Positions 7,684-17,457 of a stretch of DNA of 64,000 bases are shown here, one piece after another. This stretch comes from Nitrospira sp. GTDB taxonomy: Bacteria > Nitrospirota > Nitrospiria > Nitrospirales > Nitrospiraceae. The number at the start of each line of letters is the position of its first letter. Position 1 is the stretch's first letter. The translations under genes and the position numbers were made by a program. Under the pieces are notes generated by a model that was not told where the DNA came from, searched no databases, and saw only the letters and a list, made by a program, of their open reading frames with translations. The stretch covers positions 1 through 64,000 of the forward strand of contig JAOUHJ010000005.1 in NCBI GenBank assembly GCA_029865225.1, given 5' to 3'.

Positions 7684-10083
7684 CTATGACTTCTGTCTCG
7701 CCTTGGCTAAGGCGAGCGCCATGGCGTTGGCCGGCTGAGGCGGCCGCGCACTCTGGCTCGATGCCGATGGCCCTCTACCACGCTGATCACGAGTTGCGGT
7801 ATTGTCAGCTTTGGGCGATCCAGCGGGGCGGCTCGCCGCATCCTCAAGCCTCATCGTCAAAGCAATCCGCTGGCGCTTCAGATCGACATCGATCACCTTC
7901 ACCTTCACCACTTGACCAGGCTTCACCACCTCGTGTGGATCTTTAATATATCTATTGGCTAGCGCTGACACATGCACCAGCCCGTCCTGATGCACCCCGA
8001 TATCGACGAACGCGCCGAACGCGGCCACATTCGTCACCACTCCTTCCAAAACCATACCGGGCTGTAAATCGCTCAGAGTCTCGACCCCTTCTCGAAACGT
8101 CGCCGTCTTGAATTCAGGACGCGGGTCACGGCCTGGTTTTTCCAGCTCGGCAAAAATATCGCGTACCGTGGGTAATCCAAACTGCTCATCGATAAAATCC
8201 TCTGGCGACAACCCCTTCAGAACGGCCGGTTGGCGCATCACTTCGGTAATCCCTGTTCCTAAGCGTGTCAGAATCCGTTCGACGACCGGATAGGCCTCAG
8301 GGTGAACCGCGGAACGATCTAAGGGATTATCGCCATCGGGAATTCTCAGAAAACCGGCCGCCTGCTCGAATGTTTTCTCACCCAGCCGCGGAACCTTCCG
8401 GATCGCTCCCCGATTGAAGAACGGGCCGTTGGTGTCCCGATAGTCTACGATATTCTTCGCCAGTGCCTTGTTCAGACCAGACACTCGCTCCAACAGCGGT
8501 GCCGAGGCCGTATTCACATTCACTCCGACGGCATTCACACAATCTTCAAGCGTGGCGTCGAGCGACCGCGCCAAGGCCCGCTGATCGACGTCATGCTGAT
8601 ATTGGCCCACTCCGATCGCCTTCGGTTCAACCTTGACCAGCTCAGCCAGTGGATCCTGCAGGCGGCGGGCGATAGACACGGCACCGCGTAAACTGACATC
8701 CAGCTCAGGAAACTCCTTCGCAGCAAAGGCCGAAGCCGAATACACCGACGCCCCTGCTTCACTTACCACGATTTTCGATACCGGATGATCAGGCTTTTTC
8801 GCTGCGACCAATTTGATTACCTCGCCTGCCAACTTGTCGGTTTCACGGCTCGCCGTCCCGTTGCCGATTGAAATCAATTGCACACCATGTTGGATGACAA
8901 GTCGCACAAGCGTCTCCAACGAACCCTGCCAGTCGTTCTGAGGCTGATGCGGATAGATCGTCGCTGTCTCCAGCAACTTCCCGGTCGCATCCACCACCGC
9001 CACCTTACAGCCGGTCCGGATCCCAGGATCCAGGCCGAGAATGGACTTCGGCCCTGCCGGCGCCGCCAACAACAGCTCATGCAGATTACGGGCAAAGATC
9101 CGAATCGCCTCAGCCTCGGCTGCTTGACGCAACTGCACCAGCAATTCCGTGCTGAGCTGGAGATGCATTTTCACGCGCCACGCCCAGTCGCAGACGCCGA
9201 CGAGCCATCTGTCTGCGGGTCGCCCGCGATCCTCAATTCCTGCATGAGCCGCAACCATCGACACGCATGGATGAGGAACGACCGCATCGAGCACCTCCCC
9301 CAAACCCAACTCCAGCTTCAACACCCCAAGAGCTCGACCACGAAACAGCGCGAGGGCTCGATGCGATGGGATGGTCTTAATCAGTTCCGCATACGCATAG
9401 TAGTCGCGGAACTTCTCGGCCTCCGCCGTTTCCTTGTCCTTCATCACCGTTGAAGTTAAGACCCCTTGATCCCAGAGTCTCGTCCGCAACGCAGCCAATA
9501 GCTCAGCGGTTTCTGAAAACCGCTCGGTGAGTATATCCCTCGCCCCTTCCAGTGCTGTTTTGGCATCGGGGACGTTGATCGCCTCCACCCCCTCCGCAGC
9601 CGGCACCACCAGAATATACTTGAGAGCTTCTTGCTCGGGATGCAGCAGTGGATCGGCCAAAAGACTATCCGCTAACGGTTCCAACCCTGCTTCGCGCGCG
9701 ATGGTCGCACGGGTACGGCGTTTGGGCTTAAACGGCAAATAGAGATCTTCCACGGCTTGCTTCGTGGTCGCCGCTTCGATGCTCGTCCGCAAGGCATCCG
9801 TGAGCTTCCCCTGTTCTTCGATCGAAGCCAGGACAGCGGCACGCCGTTCTTCCAGCTCACGCAGATAGGAGAGACGCTCTTCCAATGAACGCAGTTGGGT
9901 ATCGTCCAGGTTTCCGGTCGCTTCTTTCCGATAGCGTGCGATAAATGGAACCGTCGCCCCTTCATCGAGGAGCGCCACCGCGGCTGAAACCTGGTGAACA
10001 CCGACACCAAGCTCCTTGGCAATCGTGAGTGGGATCTTGGGGTCCGCCACCTGTGATGAGGCCTGAGTCGTTACAGTCGTCAT
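7684..10083 (-). CDS. tex: Tex-family S1 RNA-binding protein
   Basis: Tex is a conserved nucleic-acid-binding protein linked to transcription. The layout is an N-terminal helical domain with [12 protein letters not shown] near residue 45, a YqgF/RNase H-like domain with [14 protein letters not shown] near 350, a helix-hairpin-helix part around [16 protein letters not shown], and a C-terminal S1 domain ([16 protein letters not shown]) followed by a low-complexity Gly/Ser/Pro tail. I took the ATG at 10083; a TTG three codons upstream (10092) is the alternative. The length of 799 residues is typical. It converges with tenA. Confidence 0.93.
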   Translation of the reverse strand: MTTVTTQASSQVADPKIPLTIAKELGVGVHQVSAAVALLDEGATVPFIARYRKEATGNLDDTQLRSLEERLSYLRELEERRAAVLASIEEQGKLTDALRTSIEAATTKQAVEDLYLPFKPKRRTRATIAREAGLEPLADSLLADPLLHPEQEALKYILVVPAAEGVEAINVPDAKTALEGARDILTERFSETAELLAALRTRLWDQGVLTSTVMKDKETAEAEKFRDYYAYAELIKTIPSHRALALFRGRALGVLKLELGLGEVLDAVVPHPCVSMVAAHAGIEDRGRPADRWLVGVCDWAWRVKMHLQLSTELLVQLRQAAEAEAIRIFARNLHELLLAAPAGPKSILGLDPGIRTGCKVAVVDATGKLLETATIYPHQPQNDWQGSLETLVRLVIQHGVQLISIGNGTASRETDKLAGEVIKLVAAKKPDHPVSKIVVSEAGASVYSASAFAAKEFPELDVSLRGAVSIARRLQDPLAELVKVEPKAIGVGQYQHDVDQRALARSLDATLEDCVNAVGVNVNTASAPLLERVSGLNKALAKNIVDYRDTNGPFFNRGAIRKVPRLGEKTFEQAAGFLRIPDGDNPLDRSAVHPEAYPVVERILTRLGTGITEVMRQPAVLKGLSPEDFIDEQFGLPTVRDIFAELEKPGRDPRPEFKTATFREGVETLSDLQPGMVLEGVVTNVAAFGAFVDIGVHQDGLVHVSALANRYIKDPHEVVKPGQVVKVKVIDVDLKRQRIALTMRLEDAASRPAGSPKADNTATRDQRGRGPSASSQSARPPQPANAMALALAKARQKS

Positions 10084-10212
10084 GGATTCCAAAACCCGGT
10101 CTTTCCGAACGCGTCAGTCGTCCGCGTTCTCTGAGTATGTCGTGAAGGGTTATCGTTGCTGATAGATGGGATTGACTATATCCAGGAAGTCATAGCACAA
10201 ACGTAGCGAAAG

Positions 10213-10926
10213 TTAACGAGTCAGCGTGCCAAATGCTGCAAACAATTGCCCCGCCAGATAGCGGGTTCCCGGAACATCGCCCGACTGTTTACGCCGCAAG
10301 AAATTGTTCAGAACTCGGCCATCGAGAGCCTTATACACTTCAGGGTGCTGGAGATTCATTCGATAGCGTTTAATTCCCCTTGAAAGCGAACTGACGAAGA
10401 GCACGGTTCCATCAGGCTCTACCTTCTCCACGACACCGACGTGTGTCAGCGGATCATTCGGCAGGCCGTCTCGGTTAAAATCCCAGGTATTGTGAAAAAA
10501 CACCAAGTCACCAGGATGGACGGTCGGACCATAATGGATCTTCCCATGTTCCACGACATGGGTATAGATACGCCCGACGCCATTGCCCTCATTCAGTTCC
10601 CCGAGTCCACCAAAGAGATCCATACGCTGTGAGGCATAGACTCCACGAACAAAACCGGAACAGTCTGGATTATAGTATCGACCATCAATGACCACTCTGG
10701 ACTTGCCGACAAATCTCACGGCCGTCTTTGCCAAGGCCTTTTGCCTCGGAACCGCCTTTGCCATCGCGCAACACTGTGCGCCTCGTGTCCCCATGGTAGG
10801 AATCAGGTTCGGCCCGTCATGGGCCGACTGGCGGCCGGTCGTAGCACACCCATAGAGCACACCAGAAACCAGGAAGGCCACAACACCAATCGCGAGGGAG
10901 TGCTTACGATCTTCTGAGCTCATCAT
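10213..10926 (-). CDS. NlpC/P60-type cell-wall hydrolase lipoprotein
   Basis: This is a probable peptidoglycan endopeptidase. It has a short signal peptide ending at Cys27 (LYGC), followed by the catalytic pattern of the NlpC/P60 fold: Cys89 in DCSGFVRG, the PGDLVFF strand at 138-144, and His162 in LTHVGVVE. The protein is 237 residues long. It is predicted to be anchored to a membrane and to cut peptide stems in the wall. Its neighbours fumC and tex give no functional link. The lipobox is acceptable rather than ideal because Tyr is at position -2. Confidence 0.75.
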   Translation of the reverse strand: MMSSEDRKHSLAIGVVAFLVSGVLYGCATTGRQSAHDGPNLIPTMGTRGAQCCAMAKAVPRQKALAKTAVRFVGKSRVVIDGRYYNPDCSGFVRGVYASQRMDLFGGLGELNEGNGVGRIYTHVVEHGKIHYGPTVHPGDLVFFHNTWDFNRDGLPNDPLTHVGVVEKVEPDGTVLFVSSLSRGIKRYRMNLQHPEVYKALDGRVLNNFLRRKQSGDVPGTRYLAGQLFAAFGTLTR

Positions 10927-10977
10927 CCACCAGTATACAATTCAACGGTGCTGATGCAACAGAGAATCGCCAAACGA

Positions 10978-12414
10978 CTACCCTCCTGCACTCCCCACCG
11001 GTCCGCCTGGCTCAGTCATGCGCCATGGATCAAGCAGTGCGGCAAGTCGCTTTTCCGGTAATACCTTCTGATCTTTCGCAATCTGACGGACCGTTTTACC
11101 GGATTTGTAAGCCTCCTTGGCCAGCTTCGCCGCTGCTTCGTACCCGATCTCAGGCGCCAAGGCCGTACACATGGCCAAACTTTCTTCGATGAGGCTCTTA
11201 CAGCGTTCCTCGTTTGCCTTGATGCCTTCAATACACTTCGCGGCGAAGTTATTCGAGGCCGTCGCCAGCAGCTCGATAGACTGGAGCAGGTTATAGGCCA
11301 TCACCGGCATCATCACAATCAGTTCAAAATTCGCTGCCTGGCCACCGACTGTGATGGTCACATCGTTCCCAATCACCTGGGCACAGACCATGGTCACGGA
11401 CTCCGCAATCACGGGATTGACCTTCCCGGGCATGATCGAGGACCCTGGTTGCGTCTCGGGCAGATTGATTTCCCCGAGCCCACACCGTGGCCCGGACCCG
11501 AGCCAACGAATGTCGTTGGCGATCTTCATCAGGCTCACGGCCAGAGTCCGCAAGTGGCCACTCGCTTCGACGAGTGAATCCTGTGCCGACTGGGCTTCGA
11601 AGTGATTCTTCGCCTCCTTGAACGAGCATCCGGTCTCCTTGGAAATAATGGCCATGACCTTCGCCGAAAACTTTGGGTGGCAATTCAACCCCGTGCCCAC
11701 AGCCGTTCCACCCAACGCCACCTCACTCAAGGCCTCCTGAGCTTGCTTCACCCTCTGAATACCCAGCTCGATCTGCCTGGCATACCCACCGAATTCCTGC
11801 CCGAGCCTCACCGGCGTGGCGTCTTGCAAATGGGTCCGACCGATTTTCACGACCCGATCAAATTCTTTTGCTTTCCCCTTTAGAGCCTTCTGCAAGCGGG
11901 TCAGCGCCGGCAAGAGCTGCTGTTGCATCGCTTCCGATGCGGCGATATGGATGGCCGTTGGAATGACATCGTTGCTCGATTGGCCAAGGTTCACATGGTC
12001 GTTGGGATGCACCAGCTTGCTGCCCCGCGCGCCGCCGAGCAACTCGGTCGCTCGATTGGAAATGACCTCGTTCGTGTTCATATTGGTGGACGTGCCGGAG
12101 CCGGTCTGAAAGATATCTACCGGAAACTCTGCATCCAGCTTTCCTTCGACGACTTCAGTCGCCGCCTGCTTGATGGCCCCTGCTGACTTCTTGTCCAACA
12201 AACCAAGGGACTGATTCACAGCCGCCGCTGCTCGTTTGATCAAACCCATGGCGCGAATGACCGATCGGGGCATGCGCAGCGGACTGATCGGAAAGTTTTC
12301 GATGGCACGGGCTGTTTGCACACCATAGTAGGCCTCGGCGGGAACAGCCAGTTCTCCCATCGTGTCTCGTTCGATTCGGGTTGATCCGGACAAGTTCCCT
12401 TGATTCGTTCTCAT
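10978..12414 (-). CDS. fumC: class II fumarate hydratase
   Basis: This enzyme interconverts fumarate and malate in the (forward or reductive) TCA cycle. It carries the superfamily signature GSSIMPGKVNP around residue 325, the substrate-loop TGSGTSTNMNTNEV near 107, and GRTHLQDATPV near 195. The length of 478 residues is close to the usual 460-470. The start is an ATG with GGAG about seven bases upstream. The protein is iron-independent. Citrate synthase and malic enzyme are encoded within 7 kb, but each gene is separately placed. Confidence 0.95.
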   Translation of the reverse strand: MRTNQGNLSGSTRIERDTMGELAVPAEAYYGVQTARAIENFPISPLRMPRSVIRAMGLIKRAAAAVNQSLGLLDKKSAGAIKQAATEVVEGKLDAEFPVDIFQTGSGTSTNMNTNEVISNRATELLGGARGSKLVHPNDHVNLGQSSNDVIPTAIHIAASEAMQQQLLPALTRLQKALKGKAKEFDRVVKIGRTHLQDATPVRLGQEFGGYARQIELGIQRVKQAQEALSEVALGGTAVGTGLNCHPKFSAKVMAIISKETGCSFKEAKNHFEAQSAQDSLVEASGHLRTLAVSLMKIANDIRWLGSGPRCGLGEINLPETQPGSSIMPGKVNPVIAESVTMVCAQVIGNDVTITVGGQAANFELIVMMPVMAYNLLQSIELLATASNNFAAKCIEGIKANEERCKSLIEESLAMCTALAPEIGYEAAAKLAKEAYKSGKTVRQIAKDQKVLPEKRLAALLDPWRMTEPGGPVGSAGG

Positions 12415-12749
12415 GCGCGGCGCTCCATATGTAAGGGGTTCTCAATGTTTGCGGGCGTCATAATAAACTCAGCCCGTCAAATTTCACAAGAGCATGCCGC
12501 GATGACACTTCACCTGGACCTACTCTTAGCGACTCATTCGTCAAACTGACTACGCAGCGATGACGGTTTAGCCTCACATCTCTTGTTCTGGAATATGACA
12601 GGAAAGGCAGCTGATCCAACATTCTTTCGCTCTCACACCGATAAAACCTTGACGCGTTGTACGCTTGTGCATCGTCAATTTTGTGAAATTATTCTCCTCC
12701 ACGTAACGACGTAATCCTCAATTCCTTGGAATACCGAACGAGACCCATT
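12415..12749. other. intergenic stretch, no gene seen
   Basis: Between the divergent fumC gene and the zinc-ribbon gene I find no open frame with a ribosome site on either strand. The stretch is comparatively AT-rich, as expected for a regulatory region. It presumably holds the fumC promoter, which I could not place. Confidence 0.5.
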
Positions 12750-12766
12750 TGGCGCAGCTCTTGCTT
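12750..12766 (+). promoter_or_regulatory. sigma-54-type promoter for the zinc-ribbon gene
   Basis: TGGCGCAGCTCTTGCTT matches the sigma-54 pattern TGGCACGN4TTGCW and keeps the obligatory GG-N10-GC spacing. Transcription would start near 12777, giving a leader of about 34 bases with the GGAGG ribosome site of the gene at 12811. No activator site was identified. Confidence 0.5.
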
Positions 12767-12810
12767 GAATTCGTCATCAGCTGTGTACGTACTCACCCAG
12801 GGAGGATTCA

Positions 12811-12984
12811 ATGGACTGTCCGAAGTGTAGGGGAATGATGCTGTTAGAGCGGTTCTCAGATTTCTTTCTCGTCTTCTATGCCTGGAAATGTATCAACTGC
12901 GGCGCCATTATCGACCGCACCATTTCCAATAATCGCAGCAAGAGCCTGGCAGCCCAAGAATCCCAGGCCGTTGCATCGCGCTAA
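12811..12984 (+). CDS. 57-residue zinc-ribbon protein
   Basis: This is a small protein with two metal knuckles, CPKC at residues 3-6 and CINC at 27-30, separated by an aromatic stretch (RFSDFFLVFYAW). A GGAGG lies six bases before the ATG. The paired cysteines predict one bound zinc ion. The tail is polar, with Ser/Gln/Ala. Such proteins often regulate or support other factors, but the job of this one is unknown. It has its own sigma-54-like promoter and is followed by an intrinsic terminator, so it looks like a single-gene transcript. Confidence 0.7.
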   Translation: MDCPKCRGMMLLERFSDFFLVFYAWKCINCGAIIDRTISNNRSKSLAAQESQAVASR

Positions 12985-13061
12985 GAAGGTCTCACCTATC
13001 TTGGGATCTGATTCCAAACCCACGATGGGACGATGGTTTAGTCTGCTGCCTATAAAAACAT

Positions 13062-13088
13062 AAAGGCCCGCCTGGGAGGTGGGCCTTT
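13062..13088. terminator. bidirectional intrinsic terminator
   Basis: AAAGGCCCGCC at 13062-13072 pairs with GGTGGGCCTTT at 13078-13088 with one G-U pair, flanked by A-rich and T-rich ends. It lies between the zinc-ribbon gene and the convergent hsp20 gene and can stop transcription from both sides. Confidence 0.8.
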
Positions 13089-13116
13089 ATACCACTCACG
13101 CTACCCTTGGAAAGAC

Positions 13117-13566
13117 TTACACCACCTTCACATCGATGGCTTTCGGTTTCGCCTTCTCCGACTTCGGCAGATGGAGGTTGAGCACCCCATCCTTGAACTC
13201 AGCCTTCACCTTTTCCTCGTCGATCACATCGGGCAAGGAGAAGGTTCGAACGAAACTCCCGTACGACCGTTCGATCCGATGGTACTTCTTCCCCTTCTCT
13301 TCCTTCTCATGTTTCCGTTCACCTTGAATCGTGAGCACCCCATCTTCGAGGGTGACTTTCACATCCTCCTTCTTCACATCGGGAATCTCAGCCTTAATCT
13401 GATACTCCCCTTCAGTTTCACTAATATCGACCGAAGGTGTCCAGTCCGCCACAATCATAGTTTCTTTCCCACTTGTCGTTCTCGTGGCCGGACGAGCAAA
13501 CATGCGATTCAACCGATCTGAGACTTCTTCCAATTCCCGAAACGGATCCCATCGTACCAGCGACAT
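13117..13566 (-). CDS. small heat-shock protein of the Hsp20 family
   Basis: This is an alpha-crystallin-type chaperone that holds unfolding proteins. The N-terminus MSLVRWDPFRELEEV is typical of bacterial Hsp20. The crystallin domain spans about residues 45-135 with the GVLTIQGERK and DGVLNLHLPK strands; the latter carries the conserved A-x-x-x-n-G-v-L-like segment (AEFKDGVLNL). The length of 149 residues is normal. AAGGAGG precedes the start. It is apparently a single-gene transcript, with a promoter proposed upstream and a shared terminator downstream. No CIRCE element was found. Confidence 0.93.
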   Translation of the reverse strand: MSLVRWDPFRELEEVSDRLNRMFARPATRTTSGKETMIVADWTPSVDISETEGEYQIKAEIPDVKKEDVKVTLEDGVLTIQGERKHEKEEKGKKYHRIERSYGSFVRTFSLPDVIDEEKVKAEFKDGVLNLHLPKSEKAKPKAIDVKVV

Positions 13567-13645
13567 AGCAACCTCCTTCTTACCTTTCGGATGTGATTGT
13601 CCACTTATCTCTGCTGGCGCTGCGCCGATTCAACTGCCTGGCAGG

Positions 13646-13673
13646 AAGATAAATCTGGCTCAGAAGAAGTCAA
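13646..13673 (-). promoter_or_regulatory. sigma-70-like promoter candidate for hsp20
   Basis: On the minus strand TTGACT is followed after 16 bases by TATCTT, about 80 bases before the hsp20 start. The match is fair; a heat-shock sigma-32 pattern (CTTGAAA/CCCCAT) is not evident. Confidence 0.35.
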
Positions 13674-13702
13674 GGGCCCAAACAGCCCTGTAAATACGGG
13701 GG

Positions 13703-14836
13703 TTATCGCTGGTCGATAGGCACATACGGTCGATTGTGCTCGCCGGAATAGATTTGATCAGGGCGAAATAGCTTATTTTCTCCTAACTGCTCCAGCCAAT
13801 GGGCCAGCCATCCCGAAACTCTGGACATCGCAAAGAGCGGTGTGAAGAGGTCGATGTCGATACCCATCTTGTCGTAGATGATGCCTGAGTAGAAATCCAC
13901 GTTGGGATAAATCCCCTTGCTGTTCAGGGATTCTCCCGCTGCGGCTTCCACTTCCAGCGCCACTTCATACAAAGGAGAACTCCCGAATTCGCGAAACAAC
14001 CGTCGACATAGTTCCTGAAGAACTGTTGCACGAGGGTCCTTCACTTTATAGACACGATGACCGAACCCCATCAGCTTTTTCTTATTCTCCATCGCGCGCG
14101 CGACGTACGCCCTCGCCTTCTCCGCGGTGCCGATCTCTCTCAACATCACCACGACTTCCTCGTTCGCCCCTCCGTGCAGCGGCCCCTTCAACGCCCCGAT
14201 CGAGGACGCAACAACAGTGTAGGGATCCGCCAACGTCGATGCCGTCACCAATCCGGTGAACGTCGACGCATTCATCGTATGTTCGGCATGAAGGATCAGG
14301 CAGTCGTCGAAAATATCCGCCCACAATGCCGGAGCCACGGACTCCGTAAGCATATACAAAAAGTTCTCGCTGAAGCCGAGGTCATCACGCGGAGGAATAG
14401 GATCATCACCATGCCGCAGCCTGGCCCAGGCTGCCACGATCGTCGGCAACTTGGCCACAAGCCGCACGGCGCTCCAATAGTTATTCTCGACGTCTTTCAC
14501 ATTGCGGCCCGGATAAAACATCCCGAGTGCCGCCACCGCCGCCTGGAGGGCGTCCATCGGGTGCCCCTGCTCGGGTAAGCATTTCAGCAAGTCGACGATG
14601 CTGAACTTAATGCGTCGATGGTGGGTGACATCCCTGCTCCATTCTTGAAACTTGGTCGCCGAGGGAAGGTGCCCGAAGAGAAGCAAATATGCAGTTTCCA
14701 GATAAGAGGAGTCAGCGCACAGGGTCTCGACCCGAATCCCGCGATACTCAAGAATCCCACGTTGACCATCGACATCACTAATCGAGGACGTAGCAGCTGG
14801 AACACCGGCTAATCCCGGCATGAAATCATGCGGCAT
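13703..14836 (-). CDS. gltA: citrate synthase
   Basis: This enzyme condenses acetyl-CoA and oxaloacetate to citrate. Active-site regions are visible: the first histidine region LHAEHTMNAST near 182-192, GPLHGGANEE near 218, and GFGHRVYKVKDPR near 258 with the substrate arginine. The length of 377 residues fits the short bacterial (2-methylcitrate-synthase-like) branch, so a 2-methylcitrate synthase role cannot be excluded. No prpB or prpD gene is in view, which argues for true citrate synthase. The gene stands alone, facing away from the small gene at 14986. Confidence 0.9.
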   Translation of the reverse strand: MPHDFMPGLAGVPAATSSISDVDGQRGILEYRGIRVETLCADSSYLETAYLLLFGHLPSATKFQEWSRDVTHHRRIKFSIVDLLKCLPEQGHPMDALQAAVAALGMFYPGRNVKDVENNYWSAVRLVAKLPTIVAAWARLRHGDDPIPPRDDLGFSENFLYMLTESVAPALWADIFDDCLILHAEHTMNASTFTGLVTASTLADPYTVVASSIGALKGPLHGGANEEVVVMLREIGTAEKARAYVARAMENKKKLMGFGHRVYKVKDPRATVLQELCRRLFREFGSSPLYEVALEVEAAAGESLNSKGIYPNVDFYSGIIYDKMGIDIDLFTPLFAMSRVSGWLAHWLEQLGENKLFRPDQIYSGEHNRPYVPIDQR

Positions 14837-14985
14837 GATGCACCCTCACACAGGAAATTTTGAGCTACGGGTACCCTACCATAGCTCCGTGCCATTCTTG
14901 CAATGGAAAATGGGGGTTGGCATACTGAACACAATAGCGGTGCGAGGTATGTGCTCGGTGATTGGATAAGGAACGAGAGGCGTGG

Positions 14986-15378
14986 ATGCTACGCATAGCT
15001 GGCATCATCATGGGCTGCCTGTTCGTTCTGGAACTGGTCATCAGAGGGTATTCTTGCGTCTGGGCAGACGACGTAACTGCATTCGCGGTCGTCAGTGAAA
15101 ATCCACAAGATAGCGCACGAGTGTCCGCCAAGGTTTCCATCGGTGATTCCGTCGCGGACCTGAGACTGCTGGCATCTGAACCGATACTCTCCAACTTGAT
15201 CTGGAAAAAACTGGAAATCTGCCACGCTCTGAAGCTGGAAGGACGGAAGGCTTCGGACGGCTTCCATATACTGACGGTTCGAGCCATCGATGCCGCCATG
15301 CTCCCGATGGTATTGCAGGGATTTGCAGGCGATTGCCTCTTGCGGAAGGCTTTAGAGATCGCTCCGTTTGTCGATTGA
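14986..15378 (+). CDS. small exported protein of unknown function
   Basis: This is a 130-residue protein with a clear signal peptide (hydrophobic run about 3-18, probable cleavage after CVWA near residue 27) and no family I recognise. The ATG at 14986 is preceded by GAGAGG; a TTG at 14962 is possible but would put charged residues ahead of the signal. The mature part contains two cysteines (ICHAL and GDCLL) that could form a disulfide. The gene is divergent from the citrate synthase gene. Function is unknown, probably periplasmic. Confidence 0.55.
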   Translation: MLRIAGIIMGCLFVLELVIRGYSCVWADDVTAFAVVSENPQDSARVSAKVSIGDSVADLRLLASEPILSNLIWKKLEICHALKLEGRKASDGFHILTVRAIDAAMLPMVLQGFAGDCLLRKALEIAPFVD

Positions 15379-15396
15379 GCTCAGCGGCTCCCTCGA

Positions 15397-15777
15397 TCAG
15401 GCCATACAGTCCGAGCATTGATCGGGTTCCTGATCGGAATCGCTTTCCTCTATCGTCAAGGGAAACAGCACGGCACAAGATCGGCAAGGTCGAATTTCGA
15501 AGTAGGGAACATCATGCTCATCGATTTCGGTCGGCAGCAGAAGCTCACGAGGATCATATCCCACCAACGCGCCGTCTCCAAACTTCACGACGGCAAGGCG
15601 GTCATTAAAGGCTTCAAAGGCGGCTTCCTGTCCTTTGCGCGCCAGTACATGGCCGAGCACGAAGACCGGCTGCCCCTTGCGCTTGATCCGAAGGTCCTTC
15701 AGTGTTCGTTGCACGGTCGTTGTGCAGGCAAACTGACCGGCTGAGCTGGTTCCGACCCAGGGCATGGACAATCCCAT
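15397..15777 (-). CDS. hypothetical protein with C-terminal CxxC pairs
   Basis: This is an unrecognised 126-residue protein. The centre reads like a small beta-rich domain (VKFGDGALVGYDPRELLLP). The C-terminus has CRSC and CSDC separated by an acidic linker, a likely zinc site. The minus-strand frame was preferred over an overlapping plus-strand frame because it has a sensible composition and the paired cysteines. The start is uncertain (15777 or the ATG at 15765). It converges with the exported-protein gene. Confidence 0.55.
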   Translation of the reverse strand: MGLSMPWVGTSSAGQFACTTTVQRTLKDLRIKRKGQPVFVLGHVLARKGQEAAFEAFNDRLAVVKFGDGALVGYDPRELLLPTEIDEHDVPYFEIRPCRSCAVLFPLTIEESDSDQEPDQCSDCMA

Positions 15778-15857
15778 AGCGTAACGGTTACTGTTCGTGA
15801 TCTAACCATAGACTGAAAAAAATCGTCAAGACACGTTCTTTCATACAAGGAGTCATC

Positions 15858-16208
15858 ATGGCCGACATTACCATCTATCAGAAGCCGACCTGCACCACGT
15901 GCCGACAGGCGGTGCAGGCCCTCAAAGACAGTGGCAAACCGTACACCGCAATCAACTACTACGAACGTCCCTTTACCAAATCTCAGCTAAAAACCCTCCT
16001 CAAGAAGGCCGGCCTGGCTCCCAGGGATGTACTCCGAACCAAGGAAGAGATTTACCAAGAACTTGGCTTGGGCAAGAAACAGCTCTCTGACGATGAACTC
16101 CTCGACCTGATGGTGAAACATCCAGACCTTATTCAACGACCGATCGTCGAGAAGGGCGATCGCGCGATCCTAGCGAGGCCCGCGGATTCGATCAAGACAC
16201 TCCTGTAG
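15858..16208 (+). CDS. ArsC/Spx-family protein (arsenate reductase-like)
   Basis: This is a thioredoxin-fold protein of 116 residues with CTTC at 12-15 near the N-terminus, followed by Arg16, and the RPIV segment near residue 97 that is typical of ArsC/YffB/Spx relatives. Family members reduce arsenate with glutathione or thioredoxin or act as regulators. No ars operon gene is nearby, so true arsenate reduction is doubtful; a YffB-like or general thiol role fits equally. AAGGAG precedes the ATG. It converges with rnd. Confidence 0.8.
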   Translation: MADITIYQKPTCTTCRQAVQALKDSGKPYTAINYYERPFTKSQLKTLLKKAGLAPRDVLRTKEEIYQELGLGKKQLSDDELLDLMVKHPDLIQRPIVEKGDRAILARPADSIKTLL

Positions 16209-16238
16209 CGGAGGCCGCCAGCGGGATTCTCCACTGGC

Positions 16239-17450
16239 TTAAGAGCTGGGTGTGTGCGTTGAGGACGACCACCGGATCGCCCGCTTGTCCGGGTCGATGG
16301 TGACGGTGAGTCTTCCTTCCAATGCGTCGAGTAGGACCTCTCCAACCAGTACCCGGCGCCAACCCTTGAGGAGGGGGAGGTCCAGAGTTGAATGATCGGT
16401 CTTGGCCTCAACTAATGCCTGCAGATCTGCGGTGGTTGCCAGAAGGGTAGGCGCGATCTCCGCTTGGTTTGCGCAGGCCTTGACGATCGCTTGCAACAGT
16501 TCGACCAGCCCGGTCGACTCCGGTTCCGGTTTACGCGCTTTCGAGAGCACAGGCCAGGATGAAGAAGGAAGCGCAAGCGCCGTTTGAATGGTCGCTAACA
16601 GAACATCTCCGTTGCGATCCGCTTCCGAGCTATGGAGCCCGCGCACGTTGCGTAACTCATCCAACTGTCGTGGCGGATGTCGCGCCAGCTGCAGCAGGAC
16701 TTCATCCCGAACGACCCGATTGCGAGGGACGTTTCGCCGTTTCGCCTCCCCTTCCCGCCACGCTGCGAGTTCACGAAGGACCGCGGCCGATTTGGGCTTG
16801 AGCTGATCCCATCCGCGTATGCGCTGATAGCGCTCTTGCGGCTCACGCCGAGTTTCACCGACCACAGTCTCCAGGCGAGAGAACTCTTCGTATGCCCATT
16901 GCAGCCTGCCGAGCTTCGACAACCGGCTGTGTAAGTGATCATGAATCGTTAACAGAAACGTCACATCCTCCAGTGCATAGGCCAGTTGCTCATGAGACAG
17001 CGGACGTGCGCTCCAATTAGTAAAGGTATGCGCCTTGTCCAACCGCTTCCCATGGACCTTCTGGACAAGATTGGCGTAGGCGACTTGATGGCCGAATCCG
17101 ACCATCGCCGCGGCAATCTGGGTATCAAAGAATGGCTTGGGGATTTGCCCTGCATGGACTGCAAAGAGATCGAGGTCTTGCCGCCCCGCATGAACCACCT
17201 TTTCAACAGCCGGATCACACACAATCTCCCAGAATGCCTCCACCACTCCGTTCGATTGGACCGCAGGAAAATCGATGACGGCTGCCGTCTGTTCCGTCGC
17301 GACTTGAATAAGTTCCAGTCTCGGCACGAAACTGTCTTCACCTACAAATTCTGTATCCAAGGCTAGACGCTGACAATCTCGAAGTTGTTCGCACAACTCG
17401 CCGAGTTCGGACGTGCTGGTGATGTAGCGAGGCGTGGTGGAATTTTTCAC
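16239..17450 (-). CDS. rnd: ribonuclease D
   Basis: This is a 3'-5' exoribonuclease used in tRNA and stable RNA maturation. The DEDD exonuclease domain begins with LDTEFVGED (Asp32 and Glu34) and contains VHAGRQDLDLF near 85 and the third motif with the YALEDV segment near 155. An HRDC domain follows at about 215-285. The length of 403 residues is slightly above the usual 370-380. The start is GTG, seven bases after the upstream J-domain gene, so the two are probably co-transcribed. Confidence 0.88.
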   Translation of the reverse strand: MKNSTTPRYITSTSELGELCEQLRDCQRLALDTEFVGEDSFVPRLELIQVATEQTAAVIDFPAVQSNGVVEAFWEIVCDPAVEKVVHAGRQDLDLFAVHAGQIPKPFFDTQIAAAMVGFGHQVAYANLVQKVHGKRLDKAHTFTNWSARPLSHEQLAYALEDVTFLLTIHDHLHSRLSKLGRLQWAYEEFSRLETVVGETRREPQERYQRIRGWDQLKPKSAAVLRELAAWREGEAKRRNVPRNRVVRDEVLLQLARHPPRQLDELRNVRGLHSSEADRNGDVLLATIQTALALPSSSWPVLSKARKPEPESTGLVELLQAIVKACANQAEIAPTLLATTADLQALVEAKTDHSTLDLPLLKGWRRVLVGEVLLDALEGRLTVTIDPDKRAIRWSSSTHTPSS

Positions 17451-17457
17451 AGAATTG

